Shown here piece after piece: positions 1-8,199 of a stretch of 64,000 nt of DNA (its first letter is position 1; every line of letters begins with the position of its first letter). This stretch comes from Spirosoma oryzicola. GTDB taxonomy: Bacteria > Bacteroidota > Bacteroidia > Cytophagales > Spirosomataceae. Where the stretch lies: the NCBI RefSeq assembly GCF_021233055.1, contig NZ_CP089538.1, positions 2,248,501-2,312,500 of the forward strand. The letters are read 5' to 3'. The position numbers were made by a program, and so were the translations under genes. The notes under the pieces are model-generated. The model had not been told where the DNA came from and made no database searches. It was given only the letters and a program-made list of their open reading frames with translations.

Positions 1-1419
1 ACGCAGCGTACGGAAATTGATCAGAACAACGACGGATTCCGGGATTTACCGCTTTACACGCAGGTCAACGCCATCAATCGGTACAAGTACAGCAGCGAAC
101 GATTTATGGCGCAGTTTGGTGTCAAGGCGCTCTACGAAGACCGGGACGGTGGCCAATTGTCGCGCAGTGAACAGAGCGGAATGGCTCCCCGCTACAGTTT
201 TCTGAATACGACGAAACGGCTGGAGTTTTTCTCGAAAACGGCCAAGCTGTACCCCGACAAACCGTACAAAGGCTTAGGGCTGATTCTGAACGGTGTTCAC
301 CACGAACAGACGGCTCGTTTCGGGTTTTCGCCTTACGACGGTCGGCAGCAGACGTTGTACGCCAATCTGATCTACCAGACGATTATTGATAATACAAACC
401 ACAGCGTCAAAGCAGGACTGAGTTATCTGCTGGACGATTACCGCGAAAATTATAAAATCATTCGTACCGCCCGTACGGAGTCGGTGCCGGGTGCGTTTGC
501 GGAGTACACGTACATCTACCCCGAAAAGCTGACGGTTGTAGCGGGTGGCCGGGTCGATTTCCATAATTTGTACGGTACGCAGTTTACCCCCCGGCTTCAT
601 CTCAAATACAATCTAAGCGACAATCTCACGGTTCGGGCGTCGGCGGGTCGCGGCTTTCGGGTACCGAATCCGTTCGCGGAGAATTTTGGCTACCTGGTCA
701 GTTCGCGAACCGTTGTGCTGACCGAGTCATTGCGGCCCGAAGTGTCCTGGAATTACGGGCTTGGGCTTACCAATGATTTTCAGCTGTTTTCCAAAAAGGC
801 ATCCCTGACGGTAGACTACTTCCGGACGAACTTTCAGAATCAACTGATTGTCGATCTCGAACATCCGCGCGAGTTGTACTTCTACAATCTGCGCGGCCAA
901 TCGTTTGCCAACAGTTTTCAGGTCGAACTGAACGTGCAGCCAACCCGGCGTTTTGACATTAAGGCGGCTTACCGGCTATTCGACGTGAAACAAAGCATGG
1001 GTGCGCCCTTTGGTGAGGAGCGGCTACTTCCCAAGATGATGGTGAGTCGTGATCGTATTCTGCTTAACGCGGGTTACGCCCTGCCGTTCGATAAGTGGAA
1101 GGTCGATGCAACCCTGCAATGGAACGGTCCCCGGCGTATCCCGTACCTGGGGGAAGGATACGTGCATACGGGCTACGAAAACATGCCGGTTACCAATGCG
1201 CCGGGCTTTTACAATCTTAATGCGCAGGTAAGCCGGGCTTTCCAAAGTGGCTGGGAGATTTACCTGGGGGGCGAAAACCTGACGGGCTTCCGCCAACAGA
1301 ATCCGATTGTTGCCCCGAACGACCCGTTCGGCCCTGGTTTTGACGCGGGTTCGCAGGTGTGGGGACCCATAACGGGTCAGATGGTATACGCTGGTTTTCG
1401 TTTCAAACCCCAAATCTAG
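1..1419 (+). CDS. TonB-dependent outer-membrane receptor, C-terminal part (5' truncated by window)
   Basis: The frame is open from the first base, so the gene begins upstream; about 472 residues are present. What is visible is the beta-barrel half of a TonB-dependent receptor: alternating aromatic/polar strands, a typical barrel stretch RASAGRGFRVPNPF and a short last strand ending YAGFRFKPQI. The plug domain and any signal peptide lie outside the window. Such receptors import scarce ligands across the outer membrane using TonB energy. The next genes encode metal-binding proteins (HMA-AraC fusion, Cys-rich bundle, Met/His-rich barrel, secreted HMA protein), so a metal or metallophore ligand, perhaps copper, is a reasonable inference, but no residue proves it. 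The next gene starts 60 bases downstream, so they may be co-transcribed. Confidence 0.9.
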   Translation, partial: TQRTEIDQNNDGFRDLPLYTQVNAINRYKYSSERFMAQFGVKALYEDRDGGQLSRSEQSGMAPRYSFLNTTKRLEFFSKTAKLYPDKPYKGLGLILNGVHHEQTARFGFSPYDGRQQTLYANLIYQTIIDNTNHSVKAGLSYLLDDYRENYKIIRTARTESVPGAFAEYTYIYPEKLTVVAGGRVDFHNLYGTQFTPRLHLKYNLSDNLTVRASAGRGFRVPNPFAENFGYLVSSRTVVLTESLRPEVSWNYGLGLTNDFQLFSKKASLTVDYFRTNFQNQLIVDLEHPRELYFYNLRGQSFANSFQVELNVQPTRRFDIKAAYRLFDVKQSMGAPFGEERLLPKMMVSRDRILLNAGYALPFDKWKVDATLQWNGPRRIPYLGEGYVHTGYENMPVTNAPGFYNLNAQVSRAFQSGWEIYLGGENLTGFRQQNPIVAPNDPFGPGFDAGSQVWGPITGQMVYAGFRFKPQI

Positions 1420-1479
1420 GTGCTGATTACGCTGTTTTAGCCGCGTTAAAAATAAGCGTACCCCTAGCTCAAGACGACA

Positions 1480-2064
1480 ATGACACTGACAATCCGAAAT
1501 ATGGTGTGCGACCGCTGCAAGCGCGTCGTACGGGAAGAACTCGAACGGCTTGGACTGACCGTAGACCGGCTGGAGCTTGGCGAGGTAGACATTGCGAAGT
1601 TGCCGGAGACGATTACGCTCGATACCGTTCAGCAAACCTTACAGGCGAATGGCTTTGACCTGGTTCAGGATAAAAAACAATCGCTGGTGGAGCACATGAA
1701 GGTGCTGCTGATCAATGAAATTCAACACCTGAAAGGGGAGCGGCTGCCAACCGAAAATTATTCGACGTTCCTGGAGCGTAAACTCGGCTACGAATACTCT
1801 TACCTGAGCGGCTTGTTTTCGGCCAGTGAAGAGCATACGGTCGAGAAATACATCATCGCGCTAAAAATAGAAAAGGTCAAAGAATGGCTGCGGTACGATG
1901 AGCTGACCCTAAGCGAAATCGCCTGGCGTTTGGGCTACAGCAGCGTGCAACATCTGTCGAATCAGTTTCGGCAGGTGACGGGGCAAACGCCGGGACAGTT
2001 CCGCAAAGCCGCTTTTGGCAATCGGCGGAGTCTGGACGAGGTGTTCAAGCGGGAAGGAGAGTGA
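1480..2064 (+). CDS. HMA-like metal-binding domain fused to AraC-type DNA-binding domain
   Basis: The 194-residue protein starts with a short ferredoxin-like HMA domain (residues 1-65) carrying the metal-site motif MVCDRC (Cys10, Cys13), and ends with an AraC/XylS double helix-turn-helix (about 85-180; second HTH in LSEIAWRLGYSSVQHLSNQFRQ, then TGQTPGQFR). It lacks the cupin or other sensor domain common in AraC regulators, so the HMA part is the obvious sensor. I infer a one-component regulator that reads a soft metal (Cu+ or similar) and controls the surrounding metal genes. It follows the TonB receptor by 60 bases. The fold calls are firm; the metal is a guess from context. Confidence 0.85.
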   Translation: MTLTIRNMVCDRCKRVVREELERLGLTVDRLELGEVDIAKLPETITLDTVQQTLQANGFDLVQDKKQSLVEHMKVLLINEIQHLKGERLPTENYSTFLERKLGYEYSYLSGLFSASEEHTVEKYIIALKIEKVKEWLRYDELTLSEIAWRLGYSSVQHLSNQFRQVTGQTPGQFRKAAFGNRRSLDEVFKREGE

Positions 2065-2192
2065 GTTGCAGCTATAATAACGACCAGACCTGTCAATAAA
2101 TCCTGTCCGTAATTATGTAAAAACTGAATGGAAGCCGGGTAGTTATTTGGGTAGACCAATGGTGGTCAGCTGGACAAAACTCACGTTTTATC

Positions 2193-2540
2193 ATGGAAAA
2201 TAAGACAATGACCTCGCACGTAGATACTTGTTTCGATTGCGCCAAAGCCTGTGAAGAATGCGCTACCGCCTGCCTTGAATCGGGGGATGTCGATAGCCGG
2301 GGCCACGACATGACGGCTTGCATTAAGCTCTGCCGCGACTGCGCGGATATCTGCACCTTATGCGGTCGTCTGACGGCCCGCGGTTCGGATTTCATGAAGT
2401 CGTTCATGCAAGTCTGTGCGGAAGCCTGCGAAGCCTGTGCCGCCGAGTGCGAAAAACATGCCGACCACTTTGCCCACTGTAAAGCCTGTGCCGAAGCCTG
2501 CCGCAAATGCGCGGAAGAATGCCGCCAAATGGCCGCTTAG
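2193..2540 (+). CDS. Cysteine-rich four-helix-bundle copper-storage-like protein (DUF326/Csp family)
   Basis: A 115-residue soluble protein with 19 cysteines, nearly all in CxxC/CxxxC spacing along predicted amphipathic helices (Cys13, 16, 20, 23, 27; 43, 47, 50, 54, 57; 75, 79, 82, 86; 96, 99, 103, 106, 110). This is the pattern of Csp-type proteins, which line the core of a four-helix bundle with thiolates and hold many Cu(I) ions. There is no signal peptide or Tat motif, so it should be cytosolic, as in the Csp3 group. It sits between an HMA-AraC regulator and a Met/His-rich outer-membrane protein and is closed by a strong terminator, so it may be its own short transcript. Alternative start: Met6. 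Confidence 0.88.
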   Translation: MENKTMTSHVDTCFDCAKACEECATACLESGDVDSRGHDMTACIKLCRDCADICTLCGRLTARGSDFMKSFMQVCAEACEACAAECEKHADHFAHCKACAEACRKCAEECRQMAA

Positions 2541-2548
2541 TCCTGAGT

Positions 2549-2585
2549 CGGGATGGTGGCGTTGAAAACACCATCCCGCTTTTTT
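2549..2585 (+). terminator. Rho-independent terminator after the Cys-rich protein
   Basis: A perfect 10-bp stem (CGGGATGGTG at 2549-2558 with CACCATCCCG at 2569-2578), a 10-base loop and a run of six T (2580-2585). It lies 9 bases after the stop of the Cys-rich gene and 12 bases before the next start, so the downstream gene probably depends on read-through or its own start signal. Confidence 0.85.
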
Positions 2586-2596
2586 CGTACAATCTG

Positions 2597-4105
2597 ATGA
2601 ATAAATTCGTACTCGTTTATTGCCTTTTTTTGTCTGCTGGTTTGGCGCTGGGCCAGCACCAGCATCATGAAGGTATGTCCATGCCCGGCAAGGATATGCC
2701 CGGCAAGGACTTGCCCAAGAAACCGTTGTCAACGCGTACCAAAGCGGACACGACAAAACCGATGGATCATTCGGCGCATGCCGGTATGAACATGGACGGT
2801 GATGGGATGGAAATGAAAGCGACCAATTACGGCCTCACGATGGACACGACAATGGGTATGACTCATTCGCTTTCCCGCCATTTGCCGATGAATCGGAATG
2901 GATCGGGTACGTCGTGGCATCCCGATAACACGCCGATGTATGCCTACATGACCCACCCGACGCAAAAGGGATGGAGTTACATGCTTCACTACGCGATTTA
3001 CCTGCGCTACACCGGCCAAAATACCAACAATCCTGACCGGCGCGGTAACGGACGCCAGTTTGGTGCCCCCAACTGGTTTATGGGTATGGCCCAACGCAAA
3101 GTAGGCCAGCGCGGACTGTTTCAGGTGCGGGCCATGCTTTCGCTCGATCCGCTGACGGTCACGAACGGTGGGTATCCCTTGTTGTTCCAAACGGGTGAGA
3201 GCTACAAAGGTCAGCCGCTTATCGACAAACAACACCCGCATGATCTAGTGTCGGAGCTGTCGGTCAGTTACAGCCACGCGTTCAGTAAAGACATTGATTT
3301 ATACGGATACGTCGGTTATCCCGGCGAACCGGCCCTCGGCCCGCCCGCGTTCATGCACCGAATTTCGTCGTTTAATAACCCCGATGCACCGTTGGGTCAC
3401 CACTGGCAGGATGCAACGCATATCCTGTTTGGCGTGGCTACTGTTGGCTTCCGGTACAAATGGGTCAAGCTGGAAGGGTCGACCTTCAAAGGGCGCGAGC
3501 CTGACGAAAATCGCTATAATTTCGACAAGCCCAAGTTCGATAGCTACTCGTATCGAGTGTCCGTCAATCCATCGCCGTCGCTGGCGTTGCAATTTTCGCA
3601 GGGGTATCTACACAGTCCCGAAGATGCGCACCCCGACGAAAACGTAACGCGGACAACGGCATCCATTTTGCATAGTAAAGGCTTGGGCGAAGGACGATAC
3701 ATAACGTCGGCGGTTGTCTGGGGAAAAAACAACAACGACGCCAATGAAAACTCGTATCTGGCCGAAAGTAGTTTGCAAGTAGATCGATTTGCCTTTTATG
3801 GCCGGTACGAAAATATTCGCAAATCGGCGGAAGAGTTAAGCATTCCTTTCGACGAAACTATAGCACACGATCACGGCAAAAGCTACCTGATTAATAATCT
3901 GACGCTCGGGATGAATTATCGATTAGCGCAGCGTTACAATACAGACCTCGTGCTGGGCGCGCAAGTGACGGCGGCTAAACCCGACCACGACTTGCAGACG
4001 TTGTACGGTACAACCCCGGTGTCTGGACAGATTTATTTGCGGTTGTCGCCTAGCCTGATGACGATGAAAACAATGCATCGGATGAACGGGCACCATTCTC
4101 ACTGA
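2597..4105 (+). CDS. Met/His-rich outer-membrane protein of a metal cluster, function unknown
   Basis: About 502 residues from the ATG at 2597, which I chose because a clear signal peptide follows (MNKFVLVYCLFLSAGLALG then QHQHHEG); the frame is open further upstream but that part runs through the terminator. After cleavage comes a Met/His-rich, low-complexity segment to about residue 85 with a tandem repeat MPGKD-MPGKD and many M/H residues (GMNMDGDGMEM, MDHSAHAGM). The rest is rich in amphipathic beta strands and aromatic residues, as in an outer-membrane barrel, and the C-terminus is again MKTMHRMNGHHSH. Met/His ends are typical of periplasmic copper or silver handling. I do not know a characterised homologue. 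The HMA gene follows 35 bases later. Confidence 0.8.
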   Translation: MNKFVLVYCLFLSAGLALGQHQHHEGMSMPGKDMPGKDLPKKPLSTRTKADTTKPMDHSAHAGMNMDGDGMEMKATNYGLTMDTTMGMTHSLSRHLPMNRNGSGTSWHPDNTPMYAYMTHPTQKGWSYMLHYAIYLRYTGQNTNNPDRRGNGRQFGAPNWFMGMAQRKVGQRGLFQVRAMLSLDPLTVTNGGYPLLFQTGESYKGQPLIDKQHPHDLVSELSVSYSHAFSKDIDLYGYVGYPGEPALGPPAFMHRISSFNNPDAPLGHHWQDATHILFGVATVGFRYKWVKLEGSTFKGREPDENRYNFDKPKFDSYSYRVSVNPSPSLALQFSQGYLHSPEDAHPDENVTRTTASILHSKGLGEGRYITSAVVWGKNNNDANENSYLAESSLQVDRFAFYGRYENIRKSAEELSIPFDETIAHDHGKSYLINNLTLGMNYRLAQRYNTDLVLGAQVTAAKPDHDLQTLYGTTPVSGQIYLRLSPSLMTMKTMHRMNGHHSH

Positions 4106-4140
4106 ATTTTCGTTTAAAATTTACCATAAACCAGTTAGCT

Positions 4141-4509
4141 ATGACTATGTTACGTAACCTATTTCTGACCGCCCTGACCTCACTGATGCTCGTAGGTAAT
4201 CTGTTCGCCGGGGCACCTACCCGCGACGACAAAGAGAAAGAAGTAAAGATCAAAACGTCGGCCATATGCGGTATGTGCAAATCGCGCATTGAGCGTAATC
4301 TTGGCTTTGAAAAAGGCGTTAAAGAAGCCGATCTCGACGTCAAAACAAAAATCGTGACGATCAAATACAACCCGGCTAAGACGGACGTTGCCAAACTGAA
4401 AGCAAACATCAGCAAAACGGGTTACGACGCAGAAGAAGTAGCGGCTGATCAGGCTAGTTATAACAAGCTGCCGGGCTGCTGCAAAAAAGGCAGTGACATG
4501 GAGCAATAA
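4141..4509 (+). CDS. Secreted heavy-metal-associated (HMA) domain protein
   Basis: A 122-residue protein with an N-terminal signal peptide (about 1-24, ending LFAGA) and a single HMA ferredoxin-like domain (about 36-105) with the site motif AICGMCKSRIE (Cys43, Cys46), followed by a C-terminal tail with another Cys pair (PGCCKKG). HMA domains pass Cu(I) or similar ions through two thiolates. CGMC inverts the common GMTCxxC order but keeps CxxC spacing. It is the last gene of the metal island. Start could also be Met3 at 4147, which does not change the signal peptide. Confidence 0.85.
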   Translation: MTMLRNLFLTALTSLMLVGNLFAGAPTRDDKEKEVKIKTSAICGMCKSRIERNLGFEKGVKEADLDVKTKIVTIKYNPAKTDVAKLKANISKTGYDAEEVAADQASYNKLPGCCKKGSDMEQ

Positions 4510-4521
4510 GACAGTAGTTCA

Positions 4522-4645
4522 GTGTAAACAATGGATTATATTCATTGATAGTCAAACAGTTATCAATGGATTTTGCATTAATTTTGTCATCCCGACGCCA
4601 GGACCGGGCCGCCGGGATGACAAAAAAATACCCATTATTTACGTT
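4522..4645. repeat. MITE-like dispersed repeat, subfamily 2, copy a
   Basis: About 124 bp centred on a 13-bp perfect hairpin TTTTGTCATCCCG (4582-4594) / CGGGATGACAAAA (4613-4625). Its right arm (ACAAAAAAATACCCATTATT then ACGTT) matches the reverse complement of 23654-23680, and its left arm (TTCATTGATAGTCAA at 4540-4554) matches the reverse complement near 23735-23746. The two copies therefore lie in opposite orientation. No ORF lies inside. Confidence 0.75.
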
Positions 4646-4652
4646 AGTTCAA

Positions 4653-4691
4653 TAAAAAAAGCGCGTCGTTGCATCAACGGCGCGCTTTTTT
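4653..4691. terminator. Bidirectional terminator between the metal island and the MFS gene
   Basis: An 11-bp stem (GCGCGTCGTTG at 4661-4671 / CAACGGCGCGC at 4675-4685, one wobble pair), a 3-base loop, with A7 before and T6 after, so it can stop transcripts from both strands between the plus-strand HMA gene and the minus-strand MFS gene. Confidence 0.85.
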
Positions 4692-4705
4692 GTTAGTTGA
4701 ATCTG

Positions 4706-5965
4706 TCAAACTTCTTCTACGTAATCCAGATCTTTGGTGAACGTTTCGTCGAGGAAAGAGAGGGCGATCAGTGCGCAGACCAGTGTAAAAAGCCCTACTG
4801 CCAGTGCGCTGTAAATCGTGCCCAAAGACGGTTTCAACTGAATAAATAGTGCGCTGAGCGGAATCGTAGCACCCCGAACAAAATTCGGAACGGTCGTCGC
4901 TACGGTGGCCCGTAAGTTGGTGCCGAACAATTCTGCCGCAATCGTAACAAAAAGCGTCCAGTAGCCATTGGTGAAGCCCAAAAAGACGCAAACGGCGTAA
5001 AAAAGTGTGGTGTCGCGTAAGGGAGCCAGCAGGTAAACAAGCATAAAAACGAGCGACAGCAGGATAAACAGACGGATCACTTTTTTACGGCTTTGCATGT
5101 ACTGGCTAAGAAATCCGCTGACCAGATCGCCCAGAACCTGCCCCGAAAAACTAAGCATAACGGCTTTGCCCGCCACGACGGGTTCGCTCAGGTTTAACGC
5201 TTTCCCAAATTCCGGCGAGAACGTAATCAGGATGCCAACGACGAACCAGATCGGTAGCCCGACCAGAATGCATTGGAAATACTTGGCTAACCTGCGCCCG
5301 GACGAAAACAGCATGACAACGTTCCCCCGCGGTAACACCCGTTGTTTCGCTTTGACGAAAAGCCCTGATTCCAACACGTTTACCCGCAGCATCAATAAGA
5401 GTAACCCCATACCACCCCCGCTAAAGTAGGAGATCCGCCAGTCGAACAGATCGGCGACAAAATACGCGAGAATAGCACCAAGCACGCCCATCGTAGCCAC
5501 CAGCGTGGTACCGTACCCGCGAATTTCTTTGGGCAAAATTTCGGTGACGAGTGTAATGCCTGCTCCCAGTTCACCCGCCAGACCGATGCCCGCCACAAAT
5601 CGGAGTAGCGCATACTGATCCAGCGAGGTGACAAAGCCGTTGGCAATATTAGCCAGCGAATACAGCAGGATTGAACCGAAAAGAACCGACAGCCGACCCC
5701 GTTTATCACCCAGGATTCCCCAGAAGACACCCCCGAGGAGCAGACCCGCCATTTGGGCGTTCAACAGCAAAATTCCGTCGCTGAGTAACCGGTCTCCGTC
5801 AATGCCGAGTGCCTTGAGGCTGGGAACCCGTACAACGCTGAACAGAAACAGATCGTACATGTCAACCAGATAGCCTAATGCCGCTACCAGCACCGGGAGT
5901 TGCAGGAGGTGACCCATCACGGTGCGTTGCGTAGTCATTGGTTCAGAAGTAGTTAATGGTTTCAT
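4706..5965 (-). CDS. MFS transporter (sugar/organic-acid proton symporter type)
   Basis: 419 residues with about 12 hydrophobic helices and the MFS signature between TM2 and TM3 (GDKRGR). The opening LVDMYDLFLFSVV and the AELFGTNLRATVATT loop resemble metabolite:H+ symporters of the sugar/aromatic-acid branch. It is the last gene of a minus-strand operon with GH88, a TIM-barrel isomerase, two Gfo/Idh/MocA dehydrogenases and an SDR, so it most likely imports the sugar acid that they process. The substrate cannot be read from the sequence. It ends at a bidirectional terminator. Confidence 0.85.
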   Translation of the reverse strand: MKPLTTSEPMTTQRTVMGHLLQLPVLVAALGYLVDMYDLFLFSVVRVPSLKALGIDGDRLLSDGILLLNAQMAGLLLGGVFWGILGDKRGRLSVLFGSILLYSLANIANGFVTSLDQYALLRFVAGIGLAGELGAGITLVTEILPKEIRGYGTTLVATMGVLGAILAYFVADLFDWRISYFSGGGMGLLLLMLRVNVLESGLFVKAKQRVLPRGNVVMLFSSGRRLAKYFQCILVGLPIWFVVGILITFSPEFGKALNLSEPVVAGKAVMLSFSGQVLGDLVSGFLSQYMQSRKKVIRLFILLSLVFMLVYLLAPLRDTTLFYAVCVFLGFTNGYWTLFVTIAAELFGTNLRATVATTVPNFVRGATIPLSALFIQLKPSLGTIYSALAVGLFTLVCALIALSFLDETFTKDLDYVEEV

Positions 5966-6000
5966 GGGCGGTTATGCGTAAGACCAGGAAAACGGAATCG

Positions 6001-7305
6001 CTATACTTTTTCGGGAACGACAAACGGAGCGCGGTACTTGCGGGTCAGCATCTGGTTGGCTTCTTTGTCACCCACAAATACTTCGTTTTTTGGATCAAAA
6101 TGGAGCGTACGGCCCAGGCGGTACGCGATATTGCCCAGATGCGCAATGCCCGACGATAGGTGAGCCGTTTCGACGGGGCCGTTCTGTTTCGACTTGTCCC
6201 GCGTCCGCACGGCTTCGATGAAATTGGCGTAATGATCACCCCCTTCGTTGCGGGCGGGACCGGGCGTACGTTCTTTGCCCAGGAATGTTTTGTAATCCGA
6301 ATAACCGTTGATGACCATGTAGCCTTTGTCGCCGTAGAAAATGTTACCGATTTCAACGCCATCCTCTTTGTTGGTCATCCAGGGGCGAACCTCAAACTGA
6401 ATGACTTTACCTTCTTTGGGATATTTGTAAATGGACGTGAGCGTTTCGGGCGTTTCCTTGCAGTCTTTCCAAAGAAACTTACCACCCGACGAGGTGATTT
6501 CTTCGGGTAAACCAACGTCCAGCCCCCACATGCACAGGTCGGTTTCGTGAATGCCCTGATTGCCAATATCGCCGTTACCGTACTCCCAGAACCAGTGCCA
6601 GTTGTAGTGAACGTAGTTTTTGCTGAAATCGCGGGTTTGGGCGGGTCCCTGCCAAAGATTCCAGTTTAGTTCGCCCGGTACCGCCGACGTGCCTTTGTCA
6701 CCAATGTCGGGACGCCATTTATACACCAATCCCCGCGCCATATACACCTTCCCGATCAGACCGTCGCGCAGGTGTTTGATGGCTTCCTGAATGGCTACCG
6801 AACTCCGCAGCTGAACCCCATGCTGAACGATCCGATTGTAGCGGGTAGCGGCTTCGACCAGTTTACGACCTTCGTACAAATTGTGCGCGCCCGGTTTCTC
6901 AACGTACACGTCTTTCCCCGCCTGACACGCCCAGATAGCTGCCAGCGCGTGCCAGTGGTTTGGGGTAGCAATGGTTACGGCGTCGATGTTTTTGTCATCG
7001 TAGACCTGCCGCAAGTCGCTTAGGGTCTGGACTTTCTTGTTGTACTTCTTTTCGAACTCAGCCGCGCCGTTGCGCAGCACGTCACTATCGACGTCGCAGA
7101 GGGTGGCTACTTCCACATCTTTCTGCTTTTGCAAGCCCTGAATGTGATCTTTTCCGCGACCGTTGATGCCGATAACCGCCACGCGGATGCGGTCATTGGC
7201 CCCGAAAGCACTGGCCGGAATAAAAGTAGGTATCCCAACCGCTGCCAGCGAACCGATAGCCCCTGCTTTGAGGATATCGCGTCGGGAAACTTGGTTTGAG
7301 TTCAT
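6001..7305 (-). CDS. Gfo/Idh/MocA-family oxidoreductase with Tat signal
   Basis: I start at the ATG at 7305 because it gives a twin-arginine leader (MNSNQVSRRDILKAG, hydrophobic segment, ending ASAFGA); the open frame continues upstream without such a signal. 434 residues: Rossmann fold (RVAVIGINGRGKDH), the family EKP motif (DVYVEKPGAHN) with the catalytic-site lysine, then the alpha/beta dimer domain. Members oxidise or epimerise sugars with a tightly held NAD(P). Tat export folds the protein with cofactor before it enters the periplasm, which is common for this group in Bacteroidota. It lies 35 bases before the MFS gene in the same operon. Confidence 0.9.
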   Translation of the reverse strand: MNSNQVSRRDILKAGAIGSLAAVGIPTFIPASAFGANDRIRVAVIGINGRGKDHIQGLQKQKDVEVATLCDVDSDVLRNGAAEFEKKYNKKVQTLSDLRQVYDDKNIDAVTIATPNHWHALAAIWACQAGKDVYVEKPGAHNLYEGRKLVEAATRYNRIVQHGVQLRSSVAIQEAIKHLRDGLIGKVYMARGLVYKWRPDIGDKGTSAVPGELNWNLWQGPAQTRDFSKNYVHYNWHWFWEYGNGDIGNQGIHETDLCMWGLDVGLPEEITSSGGKFLWKDCKETPETLTSIYKYPKEGKVIQFEVRPWMTNKEDGVEIGNIFYGDKGYMVINGYSDYKTFLGKERTPGPARNEGGDHYANFIEAVRTRDKSKQNGPVETAHLSSGIAHLGNIAYRLGRTLHFDPKNEVFVGDKEANQMLTRKYRAPFVVPEKV

Positions 7306-7354
7306 GCGTTGAATTGGTTTAGGAATTAGGTTTAAAGGCAATTGGAGGAGGGTG

Positions 7355-8125
7355 TTACAGTCGCGGCAGGGTGAGTCCACCATCGACCATAATAACCTGG
7401 CCCGTCGAATACGGAAAATCGCCCCTGGCCAGCGAGGCAACGGCTCGACCTACATCGTCGGCAAAGCCCCATCGCTTTTGAACACAAAGCCCATTTTCGA
7501 TCAAGGCGTCGTACTTGGCGGTCACCCCGGCGGTCATATCCGTTTTGATAACGCCGGGCCGCACTTCGTAGACCGGAATGTTGTATTCACCCAATCGGAC
7601 CGCAAACAACTGGGTCGCCATGCTCAGGCCCGCTTTTGCCACGCAGTACTCACCCCGGTTGACCGAAGCGACCGTCGCCGAAATAGACGATACGTTGATG
7701 ATACACGCCCAAAAGTCGGACTGCTCGGCACGTTGGGTAATCATCCAGTTGGCGGCTGCCTGCGTGAGAAAGTAAGCTCCCTGTAAGTTCGTCGTGAGTA
7801 CATGCTGAAAACTTTCTTCCGTGGCGTCGAGAATATCCCGACGTTCTTTGGGCGCTACACCGGCGTTGTTGACCAATACATTCAACTGACCAAAATGCCC
7901 GTTGACGGCATCCAGCATGGTACGCCGGGCTTCGGGTGATGCCACGTCGCCCGGACAATACAACACGTCGCGGCCTCGCTCGCGTAAGGCGTTTAGCGCA
8001 TCCTGAACGGCGGCTTCGGGCCGTACGCCGTTGATGGCCAGATCAAAACCGGCATTGGCCAGGTGTTCGGCAATGCCGTAACCGATTCCCCGGCTTCCGC
8101 CCGTTATAAAAGCTACTTTTTTCAT
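7355..8125 (-). CDS. SDR-family oxidoreductase (3-ketoacyl-ACP-reductase type)
   Basis: Start taken at 8125, where the protein begins MKKVAFITGG; the longer frame upstream is non-coding in character. 256 residues with the classical SDR features: TGGSRGIG cofactor loop, NNAG strand, catalytic Ser in NVSSISA, and YCVAK (Tyr/Lys). The C-terminus GQVIMVDGGLTLPRL is typical. Annotated relatives are called 3-ketoacyl-ACP reductase, but here the genes on both sides are sugar dehydrogenases, so a sugar or uronate carbonyl is the likelier substrate. It sits between the two Gfo/Idh/MocA genes. Confidence 0.85.
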   Translation of the reverse strand: MKKVAFITGGSRGIGYGIAEHLANAGFDLAINGVRPEAAVQDALNALRERGRDVLYCPGDVASPEARRTMLDAVNGHFGQLNVLVNNAGVAPKERRDILDATEESFQHVLTTNLQGAYFLTQAAANWMITQRAEQSDFWACIINVSSISATVASVNRGEYCVAKAGLSMATQLFAVRLGEYNIPVYEVRPGVIKTDMTAGVTAKYDALIENGLCVQKRWGFADDVGRAVASLARGDFPYSTGQVIMVDGGLTLPRL

Positions 8126-8199
8126 CGTCCAGATTGTTCGCAGATGGGCGCTACTAGTGGCGCGGATAAACGCAGAAAATGAAGTGAATTCGCAGAAAT

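Noticed and set aside
1024..1635. 203-residue minus-strand ORF opposite the TonB receptor and HMA-AraC gene
   Set aside because: Basic, low-complexity composition, spans two real genes, no start context.
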